A stretch of DNA of 64,000 bases from assembly GCF_024347495.1 (NCBI RefSeq), contig NZ_AP025491.1, positions 1,550,001 through 1,614,000 on the forward strand. The letters are read 5' to 3'. The translations under genes were made by a program, and so were the position numbers. Each line of letters starts with the position of its first letter. The first letter of the stretch is position 1. The notes under the pieces are model-generated. The model did no database searches, was not told where the DNA came from, and worked only from the letters and a program-made list of their open reading frames with translations. Positions 1 to 7,966 of this stretch are shown in pieces. The DNA comes from Vibrio gallaecicus. GTDB taxonomy: Bacteria; Pseudomonadota; Gammaproteobacteria; Enterobacterales; Vibrionaceae.

Positions 1-699
1 ATCGTTGAATATTTGCCTTCGCAAGATAACTTTGAAGCATCTCTGAAATCTGAAATCGAACAAAGTGGAATCAACAGCACGCTCATTGACCTCTCCGAAC
101 AATTATTCCCTTTTAATAACACTCTGATACTGCAATACGGTACTGATGAAGGTCCGATGTATGATCCAGAAACTCATACCATTCATATTCCATACTCTTT
201 CTACGCCGAATCTATCGATTACTTTACAAAGAACAAGTACAACGAAAAATACAATAAACCCGCTAAATTGGGGGCAATAGATACCCTCTTACATACGCTA
301 CTTCATGAAGCTGGACATGCGTATATTGAAGACCAAAACATTCCGATATTAGGCAAAGAAGAAGACGCCGTAGACAACTTCGCCACCATCATATTGCTGA
401 ACTATATTGAAGATGGAGATGATGCGGCCATTAGTGCTGCTGATATGTTTGCTTTTGAGTCAGACGATAGACCCGATTATTACGACTTTGGCGAATACAT
501 TGATGAGCATAGTTTTGACTTACAACGCTACTTTTCAACGTTGTGTCTCGTTTACGGCAGTGACCCTGAAAAGCATGCCAATTTACTGAACGAAGTTGAG
601 AACAACTACTTAAGTGACCGAAAAGATTTTTGTATATTTAATTACGACACTATCAGTCAAAACTGGGGAGAGTATTTAAATTCGCAAAATAAACAATAA
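1..699 (+). CDS. DUF4344-like putative metallopeptidase, 5' truncated
   Basis: The reading frame is open to the left edge of the window, so the N-terminus, and probably a signal peptide, is missing. A TTG at position 13 is the first start-like codon but has no ribosome binding site. Counting from it, HEAGH lies at residues 98-102, a HExxH-type zinc site, followed by GKEEDAVDNFA at about 114-124, which can supply the third ligand. This arrangement is typical of the DUF4344 putative metallopeptidase family, whose substrate is unknown. The protein is acidic and contains no membrane segment in the visible part. The next gene is 300 bp away and looks independently transcribed. Family call is fairly firm; enzymatic activity is inferred only from the motif. 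Confidence 0.7.
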   Translation: MVEYLPSQDNFEASLKSEIEQSGINSTLIDLSEQLFPFNNTLILQYGTDEGPMYDPETHTIHIPYSFYAESIDYFTKNKYNEKYNKPAKLGAIDTLLHTLLHEAGHAYIEDQNIPILGKEEDAVDNFATIILLNYIEDGDDAAISAADMFAFESDDRPDYYDFGEYIDEHSFDLQRYFSTLCLVYGSDPEKHANLLNEVENNYLSDRKDFCIFNYDTISQNWGEYLNSQNKQ

Positions 700-773
700 C
701 CCAAACAAACCACACAATTTAAAGTGGTTAATTAGTTAAATACCACCCAAACACTTAATTTAAAAGAATAATG

Positions 774-854
774 GTTGGCTAGATAGGTTTTTCTTTTAAG
801 CTTTTTATTTATATAAAGATTAATAAAATAAAGAAAAAGTTATTACTAGCCAAC
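774..854. other. Long AT-rich imperfect hairpin between DUF4344 gene and chemoreceptor gene
   Basis: GTTGGCTAG at 774-782 is perfectly complementary to CTAGCCAAC at 846-854. Inside these arms a second pair, TTTTTCTTT (788-796) against AAAGAAAAA, is also complementary, giving two 9-bp helices separated by an asymmetric internal loop. There is no run of T directly after the 3' arm, so this is not a classical terminator, although it could end the upstream message or act in the leader of the chemoreceptor gene. The rest of 700-997 is AT-rich with no recognisable gene. Confidence 0.45.
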
Positions 855-997
855 ACTTAACACTGTAAATACATGTAACAACATACAAACAACGAGTTGT
901 TCACATTTCATTTTATAATTTCCAAGTAAGCTCACTATATAACTATTAAAATTATAAGGTTAGTGAACACTGCCTATAGCTCAATTAGGAAAACAAG

Positions 998-2659
998 ATG
1001 AGTATTACCATTCGCAAGCGACTTTATATCCTGTCCATATTCCCATTGCTTATTATCACTATTGGCATGATGACTTTGAGCTATATGGAGCTGAATAACC
1101 TCAACACTAAACAAATTCAAACCACTCATGAAAGTATGATGGAAATTAAAAAGACGGAGCTTAAATCTTATGTTGATATAGCAAAAACCGCTCTTAACCC
1201 TATCATTGCAAACAATGGCACAAGAGAAGATGCCATCAATACACTTAAAGAAATTAACTTTGGTGAAAATGGATACATCTTTGGCTATACATCAAAAGGT
1301 GTCCGCGTTCTTCAGGGGCAATCAGACGCAGGGATCGGTAAAAACTTCTTTAATCTACAAGACAAGAAAGGCAATTACCTGATTCAAGATCTCCTGAAGA
1401 ATTCAAAAGTAAACAAATTCACAACCTATTACTTCCCCAAGCCGAACCAAACCATCCCACAACCTAAACTGAGTTATTCGGTATTTTTTCCACAGTGGGA
1501 CATGATGATCGGAACGGGCTTTTATACTGACGATGTAGACAGCACCATCGCCATTATGGATAAACAATCAAAAGACATTGCAGACAAAAGCCTAGTGACT
1601 ATTGGTCTGTTTTGTTTAGCAATCACTGCGATTGTAGTGATTTTTGCTATGTACATTAACCGCAGTATCATGCGCCCACTTGAACAGTTTGATGATTCAA
1701 TCCGCGCCTTTGCAAGTGGTGATGCCGACTTAACCGCTCGCATGGATATTTCATCGGTCCCAGAATTTAAAACACTCACTACTAACTTCAATATCTTTGT
1801 TGCAAGCCTACAAGACATCATTGGAAAAGTAAGTTTGGTCAGCCAACAAGTCGTAGATGAAACCAACAACATGTCTAGCAGAGCCACTCAGGTGGATGAA
1901 CTGGCTTCAGGTCAACAACTCGAAACCGACCAAGTTGCTACTGCAATGACAGAAATGACCTCGACTGCTCACGAAATATCCAACAATGCAAATCAAGCTG
2001 CAGATTCAGCAAAAAATGCTGAAGACAACGTGAATGAAGCGAATGAGATTGTCTCTTCTGCAGTTCATTCTGTGCAAGATTTAGCTTCTGAGGTTGCCCA
2101 AGCGAGTGAAGTCATTTCTAAACTAGAAGGTGATGTGAGAAATATTTCATCTTCACTTGAAGTGATCCAAGATATTGCCGAGCAAACAAACCTGCTTGCG
2201 TTAAATGCAGCTATTGAAGCAGCTAGGGCGGGCGAACAAGGTCGCGGCTTCGCCGTTGTAGCAGATGAGGTAAGAAAACTGGCAAGCCGGACTCAAGAAA
2301 GTACTGGTGAGATTCACCAAATGATTGAACAGCTAAAATCGGCTTCTGATAATGCAGTAAAAGCGATGGATACCAGCCAGTCTAGAAGTAATAGCGCGGT
2401 TACCGAAGCAAACTCAGCGAAAGAAGCACTTGAAAAAATCAAAGGTTCTATTGATATCATCATGGATATGAACTCTTTAATAGCAACCGCAACTCAAGAA
2501 CAAAGCCATGTGGGGCAAGAGATCTCACAACGTATTACTGTTATCTCAGACCAAAGTAACCAATCCGCTTCTTTGGCAAATGACAACCGAGTTGGCAGCC
2601 AAGACCTTAATGGTAAAGCGCACCAACTTCATGAGTTAGTCGATAGATTTACGGTGTAA
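998..2659 (+). CDS. Methyl-accepting chemotaxis protein with single Cache sensor domain
   Basis: This is a complete 553-residue transmembrane chemoreceptor. A membrane segment at about residues 11-30 is followed by a periplasmic single-Cache (sCache_2-like) domain, about 35-190, with the typical GYIFGY and [13 protein letters not shown] motifs. A second membrane segment lies at about 200-222, then a HAMP region. The cytoplasmic signalling hairpin has its conserved tip near residue 394 ([20 protein letters not shown]). Chemoreceptors of this build couple a small periplasmic ligand, often an organic acid, to CheA/CheW and the flagellar motor; the ligand cannot be read from the sequence. The gene stands alone, is followed by a strong terminator, and no che genes are nearby. 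Confidence 0.93.
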   Translation: MSITIRKRLYILSIFPLLIITIGMMTLSYMELNNLNTKQIQTTHESMMEIKKTELKSYVDIAKTALNPIIANNGTREDAINTLKEINFGENGYIFGYTSKGVRVLQGQSDAGIGKNFFNLQDKKGNYLIQDLLKNSKVNKFTTYYFPKPNQTIPQPKLSYSVFFPQWDMMIGTGFYTDDVDSTIAIMDKQSKDIADKSLVTIGLFCLAITAIVVIFAMYINRSIMRPLEQFDDSIRAFASGDADLTARMDISSVPEFKTLTTNFNIFVASLQDIIGKVSLVSQQVVDETNNMSSRATQVDELASGQQLETDQVATAMTEMTSTAHEISNNANQAADSAKNAEDNVNEANEIVSSAVHSVQDLASEVAQASEVISKLEGDVRNISSSLEVIQDIAEQTNLLALNAAIEAARAGEQGRGFAVVADEVRKLASRTQESTGEIHQMIEQLKSASDNAVKAMDTSQSRSNSAVTEANSAKEALEKIKGSIDIIMDMNSLIATATQEQSHVGQEISQRITVISDQSNQSASLANDNRVGSQDLNGKAHQLHELVDRFTV

Positions 2660-2700
2660 CTCAGTCAGTCTAAACCCGAGATATTCACTTTAAAGATCAA

Positions 2701-2738
2701 AAAAGGACAAGTAGTTTTCCATACTTGTCCTTTTTTTA
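2701..2738 (+). terminator. Rho-independent terminator of the chemoreceptor gene
   Basis: AAAGGACAAGTA pairs with TACTTGTCCTTT across an 8-nt loop, and the 3' arm runs into seven T residues. It lies about 42 bp past the chemoreceptor stop codon. Confidence 0.85.
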
Positions 2739-2757
2739 TTGCTTTAATTTGCTTGTT

Positions 2758-2857
2758 CAGCTTGCCCTTTACCTATCCAGTATGGCTCTTAACATTCCAG
2801 CTTGGCTACTAGAATTTCAGTATAGCTATTAGACTTTCAGCATAGCGATCAACATAG
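2758..2857. repeat. Five degenerate 20-bp tandem repeats, each starting CAG
   Basis: Starting at 2758, 2778, 2798, 2818 and 2838, five consecutive 20-bp units begin with CAG and share a CAGyATGGCT-like core; units 3 and 4 are the most similar. The period is exact while the sequence has diverged. The array sits between the chemoreceptor terminator and the stop codon of the convergent tautomerase-like gene, so it is non-coding. Function unknown; it resembles an ageing minisatellite. Confidence 0.7.
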
Positions 2858-2864
2858 AGAAAGA

Positions 2865-3251
2865 TTAGACATTCACCTTATATTTAAGGTCTTGAGCTTC
2901 ATCACCTGTCATCCCTCTAAAGCCCCAGCAGTGTGAAGGTTGTTCTTTAATCGTGATCTCTATATCGATGGGTTTAATCCCAAGCTTGAGTTCAATCTCA
3001 GAAAAAATCCTCTTGATGAGTGCTTTCTTGGTGCGAACCGTTCGTCCTTCCATCATGTTTATTTCAATAACAGTGTACGCATCTGTGCGACCTTCTGGAT
3101 AAAAGAAGTCATCTTTATCGAGTGGGACAAAGCGATGAGCTCGCTTATCATCGGGTAGGCCCATTTCACTGTTTAAGCAAAACTGCAAAATGTCTGACAA
3201 CTGAAGTTTAATAGGGTTAAGTTGTGCCTTAATGCCGTAAATAACAATCAT
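2865..3251 (-). CDS. Tautomerase-superfamily protein lacking the N-terminal proline
   Basis: This protein of about 128 residues resembles the larger 4-oxalocrotonate tautomerase-like family. Conserved-looking stretches include HRFVPLDKDDFFYP, SDAYTVIEIN-type (here TDAYTVIEIN) and QPSHCWGFRGMTGDEA near the C-terminus. The start at 3251 is chosen because AAGGA sits six bases upstream of that ATG; an ATG six bases earlier abuts the same AAGGA. Either way the second residue is not proline, although the amino-terminal Pro is the catalytic base in characterised tautomerases. The protein may therefore be non-catalytic or use different chemistry. Its neighbour on the same strand is a GFA-type protein; no shared pathway is evident. 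Confidence 0.7.
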   Translation of the reverse strand: MIVIYGIKAQLNPIKLQLSDILQFCLNSEMGLPDDKRAHRFVPLDKDDFFYPEGRTDAYTVIEINMMEGRTVRTKKALIKRIFSEIELKLGIKPIDIEITIKEQPSHCWGFRGMTGDEAQDLKYKVNV

Positions 3252-3284
3252 ATTCATTCCTTGAGATGCTAAAGGTTTAAACAG

Positions 3285-3698
3285 TTAAGGTTGTTTATCA
3301 AAGATTTTAACGCCTTCAGGAAGGTCCACCCAACTCAGTTTTTCCGAAACCCAAACATGCGCAACCGGTTGGAAAATAGTGTCATGTTCAAAGCCGACTG
3401 GCTTCAGTTTTAATTTAAGGGTGGTTTGATCGTCTGGATTGTAGTGATAAACACGGTTGCCGCAATCAGGACAAAAAGCCGCGGTATTCCGATTACCGGA
3501 ATCCGACATTCGGCTCCATTCTTTCAGCTTTCCTTGAAACTCAATATCACCTTGCGCCACAATCGCCGTGACACTAAATGGGCTGGTAGAGAGCTTTTGA
3601 CACTCTTGACAATGACAAGCCAACACCATTTTCGGCTCAGCTTTAAGCTGGTAGGTCACTTGCCCGCACTGACAGGCTCCTTCGATAGGATAATCCAT
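3285..3698 (-). CDS. GFA/CENP-V family zinc-binding protein
   Basis: This is a complete 137-residue protein of the GFA family, named after glutathione-dependent formaldehyde-activating enzyme. Zinc-binding cysteines appear in the expected spacing: CQCG at the N-terminus (residues 9-12), CHCQEC at about 28-33, and CPDCG at about 76-80. Members are often annotated as GFA on similarity alone, and most have no demonstrated formaldehyde role, so no substrate is assigned. The gene lies just upstream of the tautomerase-like gene on the same strand, 33 bp apart, and the two may be co-transcribed. Confidence 0.85.
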   Translation of the reverse strand: MDYPIEGACQCGQVTYQLKAEPKMVLACHCQECQKLSTSPFSVTAIVAQGDIEFQGKLKEWSRMSDSGNRNTAAFCPDCGNRVYHYNPDDQTTLKLKLKPVGFEHDTIFQPVAHVWVSEKLSWVDLPEGVKIFDKQP

Positions 3699-3771
3699 TC
3701 ATCACTTCCTCAATTACGCACATTAAAATGGTATGACGCTTTCTTAAAAGCTCGCGACACACTTTATCTCC

Positions 3772-4341
3772 CTATGACAATATGGCATAAGGTAGCTGTT
3801 TTAGAGAGTTCGGAACGATGATTTTATGAACAGGACCTACAAAAAACATGTAGACCCGACCTAGCCTGTTGTTTACATGAACAACCGATGTTGCATGCAC
3901 CTTTGCTTTATTTCCATTAGGTTCAATCGTAAAAGATAATTTCACATTAAGGTGCTTATCTCGGTCTTCAACAATGACTTCCGATGCTGATTTCGAATAC
4001 AAAGAAAAGATACCAACTTTATCGCCGACCTGATAATCAGCCGCTGATTTCGTCCTATCGATCTCAGTCATACTGCCTAAATTTTTCAACCCAAACAGCC
4101 CAACGATTCTATTTCTCAAAGCCATTAACGTTGTGACCCATTTCGGTGTCGCTTGCATAAGGTCTATATAAACATCCATAGCGGATTGCCCATGGTATTG
4201 AATGTCGGTATGAAAAGAATCAGCAAAATAGGCGTCTTCTAGGTGTGAACGAATATCGGCATTATCAGGTAATTGATGCATCTCAGTCATGTTCTCCATA
4301 TCATTGCTTCTATCAGAAGTATCCTTTTCGACTTTACCCAT
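3772..4341 (-). CDS. DUF2867 family protein
   Basis: The protein of up to 189 residues matches the pattern of DUF2867 proteins: an N-terminal FADSFHTDI-like segment, a central VTTLMALRNRIV region, then the strands GDKVGIFSLYSKS and DKHLNVKLSF, ending with a hydrophobic YMFFVGPVHKIIVP segment. The biochemical role of the family is unknown. The start is uncertain: ATG codons at 4341, 4299 and 4290 are all in frame and none has an ideal ribosome binding site; the longest form is listed. It lies about 73 bp from the GFA gene on the same strand. Confidence 0.7.
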   Translation of the reverse strand: MGKVEKDTSDRSNDMENMTEMHQLPDNADIRSHLEDAYFADSFHTDIQYHGQSAMDVYIDLMQATPKWVTTLMALRNRIVGLFGLKNLGSMTEIDRTKSAADYQVGDKVGIFSLYSKSASEVIVEDRDKHLNVKLSFTIEPNGNKAKVHATSVVHVNNRLGRVYMFFVGPVHKIIVPNSLKQLPYAILS

Positions 4342-4456
4342 CCTTTGTATGAGAGAAAGCCTTATTCAATTTAAACGCCTGCAGTCTCAATTAAGCAACA
4401 GATTAACACTACGAGTTATGAAGCTAATTAAGCCTCTAAACATTCGAGTACTGGTC

Positions 4457-4699
4457 TTAGAATCTCACCATCTTAAACTTAGGGTTCTGAGTTAGCACTT
4501 CTAAGCTTAACAACTCATCTAATACCACTAACTTTGAACCTGAATCCAGATTAATCAAAATACACTCTTGCTTATCATCATCTCTTTTTGTGTCCATCGC
4601 AATGCCTTGAATACTTTCACCAGACTTTAGCGTTAATAAGATTTCATATTGATACAGACACACAATTTCAATGTAATCGTACTGGTTGCAACTGATCAT
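4457..4699 (-). CDS. rof: Rho-binding antiterminator (Rof/YaeO family)
   Basis: This is an 80-residue protein with the Rof fold signature: ISCNQYDYIEIVC at the N-terminus, LTLKSGESIQGIA in the middle, and a C-terminal strand that ends LSLEVLTQNP. E. coli Rof binds the Rho primary RNA-binding site and inhibits Rho-dependent termination. The start at 4699 is clear because GGAGGAA precedes this ATG by four bases; the frame extends further upstream, but those codons lie in the promoter region. It is divergent from the LON-domain gene. The family call rests on pattern and length, not on an alignment. Confidence 0.75.
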   Translation of the reverse strand: MISCNQYDYIEIVCLYQYEILLTLKSGESIQGIAMDTKRDDDKQECILINLDSGSKLVVLDELLSLEVLTQNPKFKMVRF

Positions 4700-4826
4700 A
4701 GTTCCTCCAACATTTATCATTTCTCTTAGCTTTACACTGTAAAACAAAAGAAAGCAGACAGCACTGATCGAGTGCGACCTGCAGTGCGTACTAACCAATA
4801 AGCGTACCTATTTAAAAGAGTGGCAT

Positions 4827-5486
4827 ATGCAGGAACCAACCTCAAAAAATACACAACAGGCAATGATAAGCACTAATCAACCTCCTCATTTACAACTGCA
4901 AGTTCAACATAATCTTGCGGTGTTCCCTTTGCCAATTTTTTTATTGCCAGAAGGCAGGCAGAGATTACGTATATTCGAGAAAAAATATCTATCAATGATA
5001 GCTAATGCTTCCAAGGGGGAAGGGTTTGTTATTGCACGTTCCGATAAACAACGAGATTACCAAGTCAGTTCATGGGGAATTAAAGTCGCCATTGTTGACT
5101 TCAACATGGGGGATGACAATATTCTTGAAGTGGATGTCGAAGGCATAGAGTTGGTGAAAATATCTAATTTCACCTATCAAGACGATGGTTTGTTGATAGG
5201 GAGTGCACTTGCGACTAACCATTGGTCTAGACTTGATAATAATGAACCAACACCAATACTATCCGCTTTTTTAGAAAAATTATTTCAAGAACATGAACTC
5301 ATTCAATCACTGTATTCAAACACCAAGTTCGATGACCCTATCTGGGTTTGTTCTAGATTGATAGAGATACTGCCTATTTCACTCGGAAGAAAAGAAACCT
5401 TTCTTTCCCCCACAAGTTTTCCTTCATTAGTTGCGCTATTAAACGAGGTCGTATCAGGAAGTACCATGCAAAATGAAATAAGTTAA
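4827..5486 (+). CDS. LON substrate-binding (LON N-terminal) domain protein
   Basis: This 219-residue protein consists essentially of the LON N-terminal domain. It begins with a low-complexity stretch, then FPLPIFLLPEGRQRLRIFE at about residues 31-49, the characteristic opening of the domain, with VDVEGIELVKI further on. No AAA ATPase or serine-lysine protease domain follows, so it is not a protease. Such stand-alone proteins are thought to bind substrates or partners, but their role is poorly known. It ends 69 bp before the ECF sigma gene, and the sigma promoter lies between them, so it is probably a separate unit. Confidence 0.85.
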   Translation: MQEPTSKNTQQAMISTNQPPHLQLQVQHNLAVFPLPIFLLPEGRQRLRIFEKKYLSMIANASKGEGFVIARSDKQRDYQVSSWGIKVAIVDFNMGDDNILEVDVEGIELVKISNFTYQDDGLLIGSALATNHWSRLDNNEPTPILSAFLEKLFQEHELIQSLYSNTKFDDPIWVCSRLIEILPISLGRKETFLSPTSFPSLVALLNEVVSGSTMQNEIS

Positions 5487-5495
5487 AAATAAAAG

Positions 5496-5523
5496 TGATC
5501 CATTTTAGTACTAGCGTCGTAAT
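5496..5523 (+). promoter_or_regulatory. Candidate ECF (RpoE/ChrR-type) autoregulatory promoter
   Basis: TGATCC at 5496-5501 is followed, after exactly 18 bases, by TAAT at 5520-5523, 33 bp before the sigma gene start. From memory, TGATCC-N18-TAA is close to the promoter reported for the singlet-oxygen ECF sigma factors of the ChrR group. The position directly ahead of the sigma/anti-sigma operon suggests autoregulation. Confidence 0.6.
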
Positions 5524-5555
5524 GATCTCTAAATTCGCTGAGTGGTTGGTTTAAT

Positions 5556-6182
5556 ATGGAAACAATCAGAACAACTGGGAAAGACAAGGAGCACGTCATC
5601 ATCCCTGAATCGCAAGTCCCTACCGAGCTTTCAAGCTGGCTGGTTCTCGTTGCGAATAAGCGAGACAAACAAGCCTTCACTCAATTGTTTAAATTTTTCG
5701 CACCGAAGATCAAACGCTTTGGCATGACGAAACTGAACAATGAGGCTTCTGCCAACGAATTAGTTCAAGAAACAATGACCAATATTTGGAAAAAAGCGCA
5801 CCTTTACAATGAAGATAAAGGTGCGGCGACTACTTGGGTATATACCGTAATGCGTAATGCGGCATTCGATATGCTACGAAAAGTGAAAGCTAAAGCCGAA
5901 CAAAATGTGGCTGACGATATTTGGCCTATTGATGCAGCCTTAGCAGAAAGTCATGAAGAAGCCTCTCCTTTCGCTGACCATTTGATGTCACGCCATATGA
6001 TGAGCCAAATCGATACACTCCCTCCTGCACAGAGAACTATTGTTAAGGGCGTGTACTTTCAAGAGCTATCTCAGGAGCAACTGGCACAACAGCTGGATGT
6101 TCCATTAGGTACGGTCAAGTCTCGTTTACGTCTAGCGCTTGCCAAGTTAAAGCAACAAATGGGAGACCAATACAATGATTAA
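5556..6182 (+). CDS. rpoE: ECF RNA polymerase sigma factor, ChrR-partnered group
   Basis: This is a complete 208-residue ECF sigma factor. Region 2 spans about residues 45-115 (ANELVQETMTNIWKKA and TWVYTVMRNAAFDMLRK), and region 4 about 145-200 (LPPAQRTIVKGVYFQELSQE and GTVKSRLRLALAKLKQQM). The next gene, overlapping it by eight bases, encodes a ChrR-type anti-sigma factor. In Rhodobacter sphaeroides and several Vibrio-like bacteria this pair governs the response to singlet oxygen and photo-oxidative stress. The downstream photolyase and lipid-modifying genes fit that regulon. The symbol follows the R. sphaeroides name; this is not the envelope-stress RpoE of E. coli. Confidence 0.9.
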   Translation: METIRTTGKDKEHVIIPESQVPTELSSWLVLVANKRDKQAFTQLFKFFAPKIKRFGMTKLNNEASANELVQETMTNIWKKAHLYNEDKGAATTWVYTVMRNAAFDMLRKVKAKAEQNVADDIWPIDAALAESHEEASPFADHLMSRHMMSQIDTLPPAQRTIVKGVYFQELSQEQLAQQLDVPLGTVKSRLRLALAKLKQQMGDQYND

Positions 6183-6936
6183 ACATCACCCCAACTTTAA
6201 TGTACTTAAAGAATTTGTTGCTGGAACACTTCCAGATTCCATTTCACTGGTCGTCGCAAGCCATGTAGAAATGTGCGCCGAATGCCAAGCAACCGTTGAA
6301 CTACTAACAGAGCAAGCAGCGCAAGCTTTATTCGAGCCACTCGAAGCGGCTCAGGAAAATGAAAATACCCTAGATGATGAAAGCAATGTGGATGTAGCTA
6401 TCAACTTTGACGCTATTTTTTCACAAGGTAAAGGTGATGAGGTTGATAAGAATAATGACATGCTGAATCTTCTTGATTTAGACATGATCAACCAAATCAC
6501 AGCCAATACAGATCTAGTCCAAACCACGTCCCCTACCGAAAACGTTGAAGTTGAGGTGGCTGGGCAGTCTTTCACTCTGCCAAGAGCACTACATTCGGTG
6601 GTACGGAAAGAGTGGTTAGGTCTAGGGAAAATTTCGCGAGCACGACTAGACTTTGAAGATGGATCACGCCATGCCAGCCTGCTGCATATCGCGGAAGGTG
6701 GGCAAGTGCCTTCACACACACATAAAGGATTCGAAATCACACTTCTGTTGCAAGGCAGCTTTGATGATGAGATGGGGCACTATTCGGCGGGTGATTTCGT
6801 TTGGTTAGATGGAAAACATACTCATAACCCAGTCACACAAGAAGGTTGCGTATGCTTAACTGTATCTAGCGACGCGCTCCACTTTACTAAAGGGGTCAGT
6901 CAATTATTTAACCCTCTTGGTAAATATATTTATTAA
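6175..6936 (+). CDS. chrR: ChrR-type zinc anti-sigma factor with cupin domain
   Basis: This 253-residue protein has two expected parts. The N-terminal zinc anti-sigma domain, about residues 1-90, carries the HVEMCAEC motif at about 31-38. The C-terminal cupin, about 135-240, carries HTHKGFE and GDFVWLDGKHTHNP, both with metal-ligand histidines. In the characterised system the N-terminal domain holds the sigma factor inactive, and the cupin domain is needed to release it when singlet oxygen forms. An acidic linker joins the domains. The start overlaps the sigma gene end by eight bases, so translation is likely coupled, as usual for a sigma/anti-sigma pair. Confidence 0.92.
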   Translation: MIKHHPNFNVLKEFVAGTLPDSISLVVASHVEMCAECQATVELLTEQAAQALFEPLEAAQENENTLDDESNVDVAINFDAIFSQGKGDEVDKNNDMLNLLDLDMINQITANTDLVQTTSPTENVEVEVAGQSFTLPRALHSVVRKEWLGLGKISRARLDFEDGSRHASLLHIAEGGQVPSHTHKGFEITLLLQGSFDDEMGHYSAGDFVWLDGKHTHNPVTQEGCVCLTVSSDALHFTKGVSQLFNPLGKYIY

Positions 6937-7018
6937 TGATTACGTACTCAGTCGATTTGAAGTTCAAACCAATATAACAACTAAATTATGAATGACACTG
7001 GCTTGAGGGAGAGAAGCA

Positions 7019-7966
7019 ATGGATAAGAAAATTAAAATAGGTATCAGTGCATGCGTCGCTGGGCAAAAAGTTCGCTTTGATACTGGTCATAAACGCTCAC
7101 GTTTTTGTACTGAAGATCTCGCAGACTACGTTGAACTTGAACCAGTATGTCCTGAAATGGGCGTTGGTTTACCTACCCCGAGACCAACTATTCGTCAAAC
7201 AAGACACCTTGATGATGTCATACATGTTTCTCGCCCAGATGGCACAGGAGACGTCACCCAAGAACTAATTGAATTTGGTCAGAAACATTCACAAAAAAGC
7301 CAGCACCTAGCCGGTTTCATCGTGTGCCAGAAAAGCCCAACATGCGGCATGGAACGAGTGAAAGTTTATCATCATCACGGGAGAGGATCTGAATCCACAG
7401 GTGTTGGTCTATTTACCCAACAGCTAATGGATGGAAATCCGCTACTTCCTATTGAAGAAAACGGAAGGTTGAATGACCCCGTGCTAAAAGAAAACTTCAT
7501 GACTCGCGTGTTTACTTATTCTAAATGGTTGAACTTGGTAGATGAAGGGATCACCAAACATAAGCTCATTCAATTCCACAGTGCGCACAAATATTTGGTA
7601 ATGAGTCATCACATAGCTGGATATAAAAAACTTGGCCAGCTGCTTGCTAACGCAGATCTTGATGTAGATACCATGGCCAATCAATACATCACAGGGTTAA
7701 TGGAAGCGTTGTCTCACCACGCTAACCGAGGAAGCCATGCGAACACTTTGCAGCATCTCCAAGGCTACTTTAAAAAGCAACTAACTAGTATTCATAGACA
7801 AGAGCTTTCAACTCAAATTAATGATTTCCGAGAGGGGCTGATTCCATTGCTCGTACCACTCACGCTCATTAACCATTACCTGTTGGAATATCCAAACGAG
7901 TACTTACAGACACAAGTTTACTTAAACCCGCACCCTCAAGAACTCAAACTGAGATATGGCTATTGA
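7019..7966 (+). CDS. DUF523-DUF1722 fusion protein (YbgA-like)
   Basis: This 315-residue protein joins two domains of unknown function. DUF523 covers about residues 1-150, with GISACVAGQKVRFDTGHKRS near the start, EPVCPEMGVGLP, and the cysteine-containing CQKSPTCGMERVK. DUF1722, about 195-310, contains FHSAHKYLVMSH, as in E. coli YbgA. The fusion is commonly found immediately before photolyase genes, as here, where its stop codon overlaps the photolyase start. Its action is unknown; conserved cysteines in DUF523 hint at metal or redox chemistry. A good GAGG site precedes the ATG. It is probably part of the sigma-controlled operon, because no separate promoter is obvious. Confidence 0.88.
   Translation: MDKKIKIGISACVAGQKVRFDTGHKRSRFCTEDLADYVELEPVCPEMGVGLPTPRPTIRQTRHLDDVIHVSRPDGTGDVTQELIEFGQKHSQKSQHLAGFIVCQKSPTCGMERVKVYHHHGRGSESTGVGLFTQQLMDGNPLLPIEENGRLNDPVLKENFMTRVFTYSKWLNLVDEGITKHKLIQFHSAHKYLVMSHHIAGYKKLGQLLANADLDVDTMANQYITGLMEALSHHANRGSHANTLQHLQGYFKKQLTSIHRQELSTQINDFREGLIPLLVPLTLINHYLLEYPNEYLQTQVYLNPHPQELKLRYGY

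Noticed and set aside
2758..2857. Possible CRISPR array from regular 20-bp periodicity
   Set aside because: There are no distinct repeats and spacers, and no cas genes; the units are just diverged tandem copies.
4700..4798. N-terminal extension of the Rof-like gene
   Set aside because: The strong GGAGG precedes the internal ATG at 4699, and the extension is outside the family length.
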